Assembly: GCA_949290725.1 (NCBI GenBank)
Contig: CASEST010000013.1
Location: 1-12,243, forward strand
Direction of reading: 5' to 3'
Source: an uncultured bacterium
Lineage (GTDB): Bacteria; Bacillota_I; Bacilli_A; RFN20; CAG-826
Length of the DNA stretch: 12,243 bases
Position 1 is the first letter of the stretch; each line of letters starts with the position of its first letter. The notes beneath the pieces are model-generated. The model was given only the letters and a program-made list of their open reading frames with translations, searched no databases and was not told the DNA's origin. Below, one piece after another: positions 6,775 to 12,243 of this stretch. The position numbers were made by a program, and so were the translations under genes.

Positions 6775-7680
6775 CTAAAATAAATGTTTTGTACTATCAA
6801 CGTACATTCTATAAACAACATCCCAGATATGATTACGATACTCTTGGAATTTTGCCTCAAGTTTTGTTGCTTGTGTTCTTGGATAAGGTAAATCAATATC
6901 AATAATTTCTTTAACTTGTCCAGGTCTTGCACTCATGATAATTACTCTTGAAGCAAGAAGAACACATTCATCAACATCGTGGGTAATAAAGAAACAAGTT
7001 TTCTTTTCTTTTTCCCATGTCCTTAAAAGATCTTCTTGTAATTGTGATCTTGTTTGAGCATCTAATGCACCGAATGGCTCATCTAATAATAAGACTTCAG
7101 AATTTAAAGCATATCCTCTTGCGATAGCAACTCTTTGTTTCATACCACCAGATAATTCTTTTGGATATTTATTTTCGAATCCATTAAGTTGAACCATGTC
7201 AATATATTTTTTAGCAATAGCTTCTCTTTCAATTCTGGAATATTTTACTCTTTTTGTAAGAGGGACTTTTTTACCATCTGGACCAACTTTATAAACAGGT
7301 TCCATTTTGCCTGTTTCCTTGTTCTTTTTAAGTACAGGAACTTCATGTTTAATAAACTTAGTTCCATACATGACATTCTTTTTAACAGTTGACCAAGGGA
7401 ATAAAGCATATTGTTGGAAAATAACACCTCTATCTGTGCCAGGTCCTAAAATTGGACGACCATGAATTGTAGCTTGACCACTAGTTGGTTGCTCTAAGCC
7501 AGCAATAATATTCAATAAAGTAGTTTTACCACAACCAGAAGGGCCAACAACACAAATAAATTCGTTTCTTTTAATCTCTAAATTAACACCATTAAGAGCG
7601 ATAACATCATCACCATTTTCGACTGGATATATTTTTTTAACATTATCAATCTTAATGACTACATCATTATTCTTTTCCAT
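6775..7680 (-). CDS. NitT/TauT-type ABC transporter ATPase (SsuB/TauB-like)
   Basis: This cytosolic ATPase powers the importer. All motifs are present: Walker A GPSGCGKT (46-53), Q-loop FQQYALFPW (88-96), signature LSGGMKQR (176-183), Walker B VLLLDEP (196-202), D-loop ALD (205-207) and H-loop His234 (FITHD). LFPW and LDEPFGALD are typical of the SsuB/TauB/NrtD branch. At 301 residues it is longer than usual. The excess is an insertion at about 108-150 ([20 protein letters not shown] within it), rich in Lys and Pro, between the Q-loop and the signature where the helical subdomain meets the permease. The ATG has TAGGAG 8 nt upstream. It lies between the permease gene (15-nt gap) and the binding-protein gene (45-nt gap). 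Confidence 0.95.
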   Translation of the reverse strand: MEKNNDVVIKIDNVKKIYPVENGDDVIALNGVNLEIKRNEFICVVGPSGCGKTTLLNIIAGLEQPTSGQATIHGRPILGPGTDRGVIFQQYALFPWSTVKKNVMYGTKFIKHEVPVLKKNKETGKMEPVYKVGPDGKKVPLTKRVKYSRIEREAIAKKYIDMVQLNGFENKYPKELSGGMKQRVAIARGYALNSEVLLLDEPFGALDAQTRSQLQEDLLRTWEKEKKTCFFITHDVDECVLLASRVIIMSARPGQVKEIIDIDLPYPRTQATKLEAKFQEYRNHIWDVVYRMYVDSTKHLF

Positions 7681-7695
7681 GTGTTATTCTCCTAA

Positions 7696-8640
7696 TTATT
7701 TCCATCTTGTTAAACGTTTTTCGATAACAAGTAAAATCTTATCCATAATAATACCAAAGATACCTAAAACAATGATACCCATAACAGCATAATCCATTCT
7801 AAGTAAGTTACCTTGGTTATTAATAAAGAAACCTAAACCATATCTAGACCCTGTCATTTCTGCAGCGACTAAGGTTGTTAATGCCGCGCCAACACCAAGT
7901 CTCATAGCTGTTAAAATAAATGGGAATGCACTAGGAACGATAACACCTGTAAATAAGTTTCTATCCTTAGCACCAAATGTATAAGCAGCTTTAACTAAGG
8001 TTAAATCAACGTTTCTAACACCTTGATAAATTGTAACAGTCATTGTTAAGAAGACAGCTAACCAAATAATGAAGTACTTAGGACTTTCGTTTGGACCCAT
8101 AGCTGCAACAACGATTGGAACATAAGCAATAGGTGGGATACATCTTAAGAATTGAACAAATGGATCAAGGAATGCTCTTACTGGTTTATACCAAGCCATA
8201 ACGAATGCGATTGGAATCGAAGTGCAGCAAGCAATTAAGAATCCAACTAAGACACGTTGGACTGAATACCACAAATGTTCCCATAAACGGCCATTGGCAC
8301 ACATTTCAATGAATCTTTCAAAAACAATGTCTGGAGAAGATAACCAGCTTGTTCCACCCATCGAAGTTGTAACAGCTGCATAAATCCACCAAATTCCGAT
8401 AACGCAAATGATACCAACTATACCTACTAAAGCGGTTTTCCATCCTGCCCATAAAGAGAAATCTTTCATCTTTTTAGGGCCACTAGTTTCGACATCATTT
8501 ACAGGCTTAGACAAAAGATTTAAATCAACCGCAGCAATTGCAGCTTCTCTTTTAACTCTTCTTTCTTTAACAAAGCCTGGAGTAAGTTTTTCTTTAAGAC
8601 TTCCTTTTGTCTTATTTTCTTTGTTTACATTTTTGCTCAT
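7696..8640 (-). CDS. NitT/TauT-type ABC transporter permease (SsuC/TauC-like)
   Basis: This is the membrane channel of the importer. The 314-residue protein has about six membrane segments (near 69-90, 125-150, 168-182, 188-206, 235-257, 284-307). Its cytosolic EAA loop, VKAAYTFGAKDRNLFTGVIV followed by PSAFP (216-240), docks the ATPase and is typical of BPD permeases. The first 65 residues are a highly charged cytosolic extension (many Lys/Arg/Glu) not usual in SsuC/TauC. AAGGAG 7 nt before the ATG supports this start, so the extension is likely real. It could match the insertion in the partner ATPase, but that is speculation. The gene follows the NagB-like gene after 11 nt and precedes the ATPase gene by 15 nt, so enzymes and importer are one transcript. 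Confidence 0.94.
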   Translation of the reverse strand: MSKNVNKENKTKGSLKEKLTPGFVKERRVKREAAIAAVDLNLLSKPVNDVETSGPKKMKDFSLWAGWKTALVGIVGIICVIGIWWIYAAVTTSMGGTSWLSSPDIVFERFIEMCANGRLWEHLWYSVQRVLVGFLIACCTSIPIAFVMAWYKPVRAFLDPFVQFLRCIPPIAYVPIVVAAMGPNESPKYFIIWLAVFLTMTVTIYQGVRNVDLTLVKAAYTFGAKDRNLFTGVIVPSAFPFILTAMRLGVGAALTTLVAAEMTGSRYGLGFFINNQGNLLRMDYAVMGIIVLGIFGIIMDKILLVIEKRLTRWK

Positions 8641-8651
8641 AACGGCTCTCC

Positions 8652-9470
8652 TTATTTAGCAAGTTCTTCGCTAATTCCTATTCTTGCATCAGGATGATTT
8701 TGTAAAAGCGATGCAGGGAAATCTATAGACATAGGTCCAAAACTTGCTCTTCTAACAACACTTCTATGCCAATTCCTGAAACAATATAGTCTAATTTTTT
8801 TAGAATTTAGAATCTCTTTTAACCCAATAGTTAATGCATATTTTGGCATTAGATAATATGCTCCATCATATTCATCCATCGAATTGACTACTCGAGTTTC
8901 TTCGCTAATACGGACAACTCTCGTACGAGTGTTTCTAAATTCTTCTTCACTGAAGTGTTCATCTGCAAATGGTGGTTCATTGAAAGCCATATGTCCAGTG
9001 ATGCCGATACCACCGAAGCAAATGTCGACTCCGCCATGATCTTCGATAACCTTATCGATTAAGTCAGCATTATCTAGAGTAGGGAAGATTCTTTGCTCTT
9101 CATTCATCAATAACTCTTGATCAATCTTGTTATAACAAAGTTCATACATTGATTTTTTAAACGACAATTGATGAGTTGTATCAACCAATTTATGTTCATC
9201 TTCCATATATTCATCCATATTAATGAAAGTAACATCATGGAGATCAACTCTTTCTTTATTAACTCTTTCAGCAAAATATTTATATTGCCCAATTGGACCT
9301 AAAGGGCAAATAAATAATGTTCTTTTCCCCGCTTTTTTATTTTCTAAGATTGTATCAACCATTAAATCAGCCATAGCTTTAAAGGTTGATTCCTTATCCT
9401 TATAAATATCAATTGGGACTTTGCCTTTAGTTAATTCTTCACCTTTTAAATATAAGAATGATTTATCCAT
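8652..9470 (-). CDS. NagB-like sugar isomerase/deaminase with altered phosphate site
   Basis: The fold is that of glucosamine-6-phosphate deaminase/6-phosphogluconolactonase: TFINMDEY (81-88) holds the proton-transfer Asp86 (E. coli Asp72), FGGIGITGHMAFNEP (152-166) keeps His160 and Glu165 (E. coli His143, Glu148), and SEETRVVNS (189-197) aligns with the Arg172 strand. Differences are marked. Thr158 replaces the triad residue Asp141. The phosphate loop PTGGTP has become PLGPIG (56-61). The GSQK segment with Lys208 reads RNWHR (232-236). It may therefore isomerise a non-phosphorylated anionic sugar; plain GlcN6P deaminase is unlikely. Start: ATG at 9470, because AAGGAG lies 6 nt before it. An in-frame ATG at 9485 would read through that site. 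The 272-residue product starts 1 nt after the LarA-like stop, so the two are probably coupled. Confidence 0.85.
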   Translation of the reverse strand: MDKSFLYLKGEELTKGKVPIDIYKDKESTFKAMADLMVDTILENKKAGKRTLFICPLGPIGQYKYFAERVNKERVDLHDVTFINMDEYMEDEHKLVDTTHQLSFKKSMYELCYNKIDQELLMNEEQRIFPTLDNADLIDKVIEDHGGVDICFGGIGITGHMAFNEPPFADEHFSEEEFRNTRTRVVRISEETRVVNSMDEYDGAYYLMPKYALTIGLKEILNSKKIRLYCFRNWHRSVVRRASFGPMSIDFPASLLQNHPDARIGISEELAK

Positions 9471-9471
9471 A

Positions 9472-10905
9472 TTATTCTCCTTCATCTTCCATACATAAAT
9501 GTACTGAAGGTCTTTTGAATGTCATAGGTAATACTAAGACATTTGGGTGGTCGCCGACGAATTTTTTAGCATCATTATAAGCTTCCATAACTGTTGTTCT
9601 TGTCTTCATACCCATTCCTCTAGCAGTTCCAGGATCTTTAGCTCCAACTATATAAACTGCCTTACAATCTCTTTCAGCAATATGAGCACAAGATATCATT
9701 GAGAAAGCATGATATGGATGCAATGCGTAATGATTACGGTATAATTCAATATATTTTGTAACATCCATCTTTTCATAATAATGTTCTACTTCTGGAAGTG
9801 TATTTTCATGATTTTGGAAATAATCATAAACTTCTTTCATAGCAGGGAATTCGTCATCACCAAAGTCTCCATCACATTGAGCCAAAGCAATAATAACTGG
9901 ATTTTCTGACATTACTCTCTTAAGTCTAATGACTTGGGCTGAGATAGCTTGTTCTACTAGTATTGGATTTCTACCTTGTCTTGTACCATATTGGAAATCA
10001 TTTGGTAATCCAAAGATAATTACATCATATTTTTTCTTAGCCCATTTAACATATGTACGTTTATCAGCAATTTTCCATGATTCTTCTTGGACGCGATGGG
10101 CTTCACCAGCATAAACTGCGATTTGATGAGAGAAGGAATCTAAAACAGCATCACAGCAGAAGAATTTTTTGCCCATAGAATGTTCCATCCATTCACCGAT
10201 TGCATCAAATTTCTTTCTCATTAACGAATGAGATGAAACTGGAACGAAATCGCCACGATGCATAACTGCAGGGCAATGGTGAGCAGAAATACATTCCCAG
10301 TTAGAAATACCAGTTGCACAATGTTTATAGCCGCCGCTATATCCACCATATGGATTTCCTTGGGCATGTCCAATCAAGAAGCAAACGTCACTATCATAGA
10401 CATATTTATTCATAACAACTTTAGCGCCATATTTAGGTTCATTACCACAATCGACTAAATGATCCCAATCTTCGCTATCATGATTGATAATTTGTCCTTT
10501 TGGATAAAATCTATCAAATAATTCATCACCTAAGATTCTTCTAATTTCTTCTGGTTTATTCTTTCTATGTAAACCATTAGAGCAGATGAGTAAGATATCT
10601 TTTTCTTCTACACCATATTTTTCGCATTCTTCAATAATTAATGGAATAGAAGTTTTACGATGAGAATCTTCTTGGAAACCACCTTTGACTTTATCAGGGA
10701 AAACAATTGTAATTTTGCTGCCTTTATGAACAAGTTCACTAATTGGTTTCATATCAAGAGGATGGTGCAAGGCTTCTAAAGTTGCAGCTTTAACATCTTT
10801 GATACCTTCTGGGTCTTTAACAGTTACGCCAGTTTCGAAAACATCACTACCTTCAGGAACTTCTACTTCAACTTGGCCATCGCCATATTCTAATTTAACT
10901 TTCAT
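9472..10905 (-). CDS. LarA-like nickel-pincer racemase/epimerase family protein
   Basis: LarA proteins swap the configuration at C2 of alpha-hydroxy acids by hydride transfer to a nickel-pincer nucleotide bound to lysine. The 477-residue protein has the N-terminal DUF2088 core with NGLHR (His113, cf. L. plantarum His108), IGHAQG (His180, cf. His174), GGYSGGYK with Lys194 as probable cofactor-linking lysine (cf. Lys184), and AHHCPAVMH (209-216) where nickel ligand His200 is expected. The usual DHTR motif, whose Arg contacts the lactate carboxylate, reads DKVK (71-74), so the substrate probably differs from lactate. It is longer than LarA (about 424). Family members include malate racemases and gluconate 2-epimerases. 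The cofactor genes larB, larC and larE are not in the window. AAGGGG lies 8 nt before the ATG, which overlaps the TIM-like stop by 1 nt (TAATG). Confidence 0.82.
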   Translation of the reverse strand: MKVKLEYGDGQVEVEVPEGSDVFETGVTVKDPEGIKDVKAATLEALHHPLDMKPISELVHKGSKITIVFPDKVKGGFQEDSHRKTSIPLIIEECEKYGVEEKDILLICSNGLHRKNKPEEIRRILGDELFDRFYPKGQIINHDSEDWDHLVDCGNEPKYGAKVVMNKYVYDSDVCFLIGHAQGNPYGGYSGGYKHCATGISNWECISAHHCPAVMHRGDFVPVSSHSLMRKKFDAIGEWMEHSMGKKFFCCDAVLDSFSHQIAVYAGEAHRVQEESWKIADKRTYVKWAKKKYDVIIFGLPNDFQYGTRQGRNPILVEQAISAQVIRLKRVMSENPVIIALAQCDGDFGDDEFPAMKEVYDYFQNHENTLPEVEHYYEKMDVTKYIELYRNHYALHPYHAFSMISCAHIAERDCKAVYIVGAKDPGTARGMGMKTRTTVMEAYNDAKKFVGDHPNVLVLPMTFKRPSVHLCMEDEGE

Positions 10906-11714
10906 TATTCTAACCCCTTTTCATATTCTTTAACTATCTCATTAAAATCTTCAACACTGAAACCAAAGTCTTTTCCGAATTTGGTTAAAGCAATTAGTCC
11001 TCCATCCAATTCCTCAATTGAAGCAAGCATCTTAGCATTTTCTAATTTTAAGCCTCCTCCATAAACAACTGGACAATTAACAACAGATTTAATGAATTTG
11101 ACAATATCTAGTATATATTCTCTATCTGGAGGTGTTTTCCCAGGACCTATAGCCCAGACAGGTTCATAAGCAATAGTAATTTTACTAAGATCAATGTCTT
11201 TAAGACCAGTTTCTAATTGATGTCTTAAAACATCATATTTACGATCTTGTTCTTCCATTTTTTCTCCAATGCAATATAAAACTTCCATATTAGCATTGAT
11301 TGCGCATTTAATTTCTTCATTTAAAATTAAATTAATATCACCTTTTCCGCCACCAAAACTATTTAATTTATTTAGATGGTTTCTTTCTTCGCAATGGCCG
11401 ATTAAGCAATCTTTAACCCCGATTGCTTCCATACTTTTAGCTGTTCTAAAGGTTGTAAACGCACCAAAAGCGCCGCCTTCTTTAACATCATCATAATGAA
11501 CTCCTTGGCAGCCGATATGAGTTTTTTTAGCTTCTTTTAAAGCAGGTAAAAGATTTGACTCTTGGAAAAAAATCGTAACTGGTAAATCCAAAGCTAATTC
11601 TTCAATACCTTTTGTGATTTTGCTTCCGTATTCTTCTTTTACTCCGATTTTATTTATACCGTAAAACGAAACTGGTATATCAAATCTTTTTAAATTTAAA
11701 TAAATTTTTTTCAT
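10905..11714 (-). CDS. Triosephosphate-isomerase-like protein with altered phosphate loop
   Basis: The TIM barrel is clear: LNLKRF with Lys9 (cf. NWK), IGHCEE with His107, AYEPVWAIGPGKT (182-194) with catalytic Glu184 and the mobile loop 6, and YGGGLKLENAK (218-228). TIM interconverts DHAP and glyceraldehyde 3-phosphate. But loop 7 is GGG rather than GGS. Loop 8, where VGGAS normally holds the phosphate through main-chain NH groups, reads LIALTKF (240-246). An insertion of about 10 residues follows His107 (to GGGKGD, 121-126), and the length is 269 versus about 250. It is probably not the housekeeping TIM and may isomerise a related triose or sugar. As first gene of the operon it sits directly behind a palindrome overlapping its ribosome site (AAGGG, 9 nt before the ATG). 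I am sure of the fold, less of the function. Confidence 0.85.
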   Translation of the reverse strand: MKKIYLNLKRFDIPVSFYGINKIGVKEEYGSKITKGIEELALDLPVTIFFQESNLLPALKEAKKTHIGCQGVHYDDVKEGGAFGAFTTFRTAKSMEAIGVKDCLIGHCEERNHLNKLNSFGGGKGDINLILNEEIKCAINANMEVLYCIGEKMEEQDRKYDVLRHQLETGLKDIDLSKITIAYEPVWAIGPGKTPPDREYILDIVKFIKSVVNCPVVYGGGLKLENAKMLASIEELDGGLIALTKFGKDFGFSVEDFNEIVKEYEKGLE

Positions 11715-11734
11715 TAATGTAAGCCCTTACATTA
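11715..11734. promoter_or_regulatory. Perfect palindrome covering transcription start and ribosome site of the operon
   Basis: TAATGTAAG and CTTACATTA arms (9 bp, 2-bp centre) abut the ATG of the TIM-like gene. On the minus strand the centre supplies AAGGG, the only Shine-Dalgarno sequence, and the predicted transcription start falls within the palindrome. It could be a repressor operator or an RNA hairpin hiding the ribosome site. The 2-nt loop favours a DNA operator. No second copy was seen in the window. Confidence 0.6.
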
Positions 11735-11737
11735 TTG

Positions 11738-11766
11738 ATTTTAAATTGCTTTAAACTTAAAAACAA
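11738..11766 (-). promoter_or_regulatory. Promoter of the TIM-LarA-NagB-ABC operon
   Basis: On the minus strand TTGTTT (11761-11766) and TAAAAT (11738-11743) are spaced by exactly 17 bp, and transcription would start near 11731. This matches a housekeeping sigma-factor promoter at 4/6 and 5/6. It places the palindrome at 11715-11734 immediately downstream, as expected for a repressed operon. Confidence 0.6.
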
Positions 11767-11806
11767 TAGAATAAAGAAAAATAAGTTATTTTTTAATTAC
11801 AAAAAA

Positions 11807-11839
11807 TTACGAATGGATTAATATATCTTTCATTCGCAA
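11807..11839. promoter_or_regulatory. Inverted repeat upstream of the operon promoter
   Basis: TTACGAATG (11807-11815) and CATTCGCAA (11831-11839) are 9-bp arms with one mismatch, 15 bp apart, about 75-110 bp upstream of the predicted transcription start. Position and form suit a second regulator or activator site. ATTACG (11806-11811) is shared with the nagA/epimerase region (CGTAAT at 2455) and the TSUP upstream region (CGTAAT at 4245). Confidence 0.35.
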
Positions 11840-11905
11840 GTTATAATCTAAAATATAGTATTCATTTATAAACTTTTAACTTTTAAAACAAAAATAAAAA
11901 CGTAA

Positions 11906-12243
11906 TTAATATAGGTCTATTTTCGAAGCATCTATGAACAAGTCCACATTATCTTTAATGTTATAATAATGATAATATAATTCTTCATTTTTAACCCGTT
12001 TATCAATAAATTCTTGATAGTTAGACTTATTTCTTATTTTTAGACGTCGTAGCTGTTCATCGTTATTTATATATAAGAATATTTTTAAATCATATATATC
12101 ATTATTTATGAATTTTGGATTAAACGAAAAAGAACCTTCTATAATAAGTATTTTCTTTATATTCAAACTAACTTCTTTAACTATTTTTTGTTCTTTACAA
12201 GAAAAGATTTGATAATTAATTCTTTCTTTTTTATTTAATAAAG
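11906..12243 (-). CDS. Uridine-kinase-like P-loop protein, partial (C-terminal part)
   Basis: The frame is open to the right edge, so the N-terminal part with the Walker A motif is outside the window; at least 112 residues are visible. A TTG at 12164-12166 could be taken as a start, but the frame runs on beyond it without a stop, so it is probably internal. The visible part shows KKILIIEGSFSF (a Walker B-like strand followed by EG, as in uridine kinase/phosphoribulokinase), DLKIFLYINNDEQLRRLKIR (nucleotide-kinase lid region) and a YYHYYNIKDNVDLFIDAS tail, the place where uridine kinases have a similar late YN..D stretch. The family likely phosphorylates a nucleoside or sugar. It lies upstream of the TIM-like gene on the same strand. 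No clear terminator separates them, although the operon has its own promoter. It is more AT-rich than its neighbours. Confidence 0.6.
   Translation of the reverse strand, partial: LLNKKERINYQIFSCKEQKIVKEVSLNIKKILIIEGSFSFNPKFINNDIYDLKIFLYINNDEQLRRLKIRNKSNYQEFIDKRVKNEELYYHYYNIKDNVDLFIDASKIDLY

Noticed and set aside
8408..8659. Plus-strand open frame of 83 codons opposite the permease gene
   Set aside because: It is antisense to a well-supported permease gene, resembles no family I know, and its hydrophobic stretches arise from the reverse strand.
9471..9485. Upstream ATG giving a 5-residue longer NagB-like protein
   Set aside because: These bases hold the AAGGAG ribosome site of the ATG at 9470; the extra codons are that site read in frame and overlap the LarA-like stop.
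10258..10458. Plus-strand open frame opposite the LarA-like gene
   Set aside because: It is an antisense shadow within a gene with clear motifs and has no convincing ribosome site or family motif.

Overview
The window is AT-rich, densely coded bacterial DNA. It uses the standard bacterial code: nagA ends in TGA inside an ATGA overlap, and every tryptophan is TGG. AAGGAG-type ribosome sites and short operons suggest a low-GC fermenting Firmicute, or an Acholeplasma/Izemoplasma/Erysipelotrichia-like relative. This is an inference from composition and gene content only.

Layout. Positions 1-120 hold two back-to-back terminators, one for a plus-strand gene off the left edge and one for the minus-strand nagA-pfk pair. 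That pair (120-2407) encodes N-acetylglucosamine-6-phosphate deacetylase and a phosphofructokinase of uncertain phosphate donor. A short divergent promoter region separates it from an aldose 1-epimerase-like gene (2499-3332, plus). The epimerase runs tail to tail into a DeoR-family repressor (3329-4084, minus). A 245-bp divergent control region with palindromes leads to a TSUP (TauE/SafE-like) membrane exporter (4330-5205, plus). A mostly non-coding AT-rich gap of 339 bp with two terminators follows.

The main system is a six-gene minus-strand operon, read from about 11.73 kb down to 5.5 kb: a triosephosphate-isomerase-like protein, a LarA-like (nickel-pincer racemase family) protein, a NagB-like sugar isomerase/deaminase, then permease, ATPase and lipoprotein of a NitT/TauT (nitrate/sulfonate/taurine-type) ABC importer. 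The first four junctions are 1-nt overlaps or gaps of up to 15 nt; the last is 45 nt. The three enzymes keep most catalytic residues of their families, but all have changed residues at the sites that hold the phosphate or carboxylate of the usual substrate. This suggests (inference) a pathway that imports an anionic, non-phosphorylated compound, perhaps sulfonated or carboxylated, and works on it with repurposed sugar-phosphate isomerase folds. The nearby TSUP exporter fits a sulfonate theme but is a separate transcription unit. The right edge carries the C-terminal part of a uridine-kinase-like P-loop protein.

Together the genes describe sugar and amino-sugar catabolism under DeoR-type control, plus an unassigned import and isomerisation operon that is the best candidate for something undescribed. 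No RNA genes, CRISPR arrays, insertion sequences or origins were seen.
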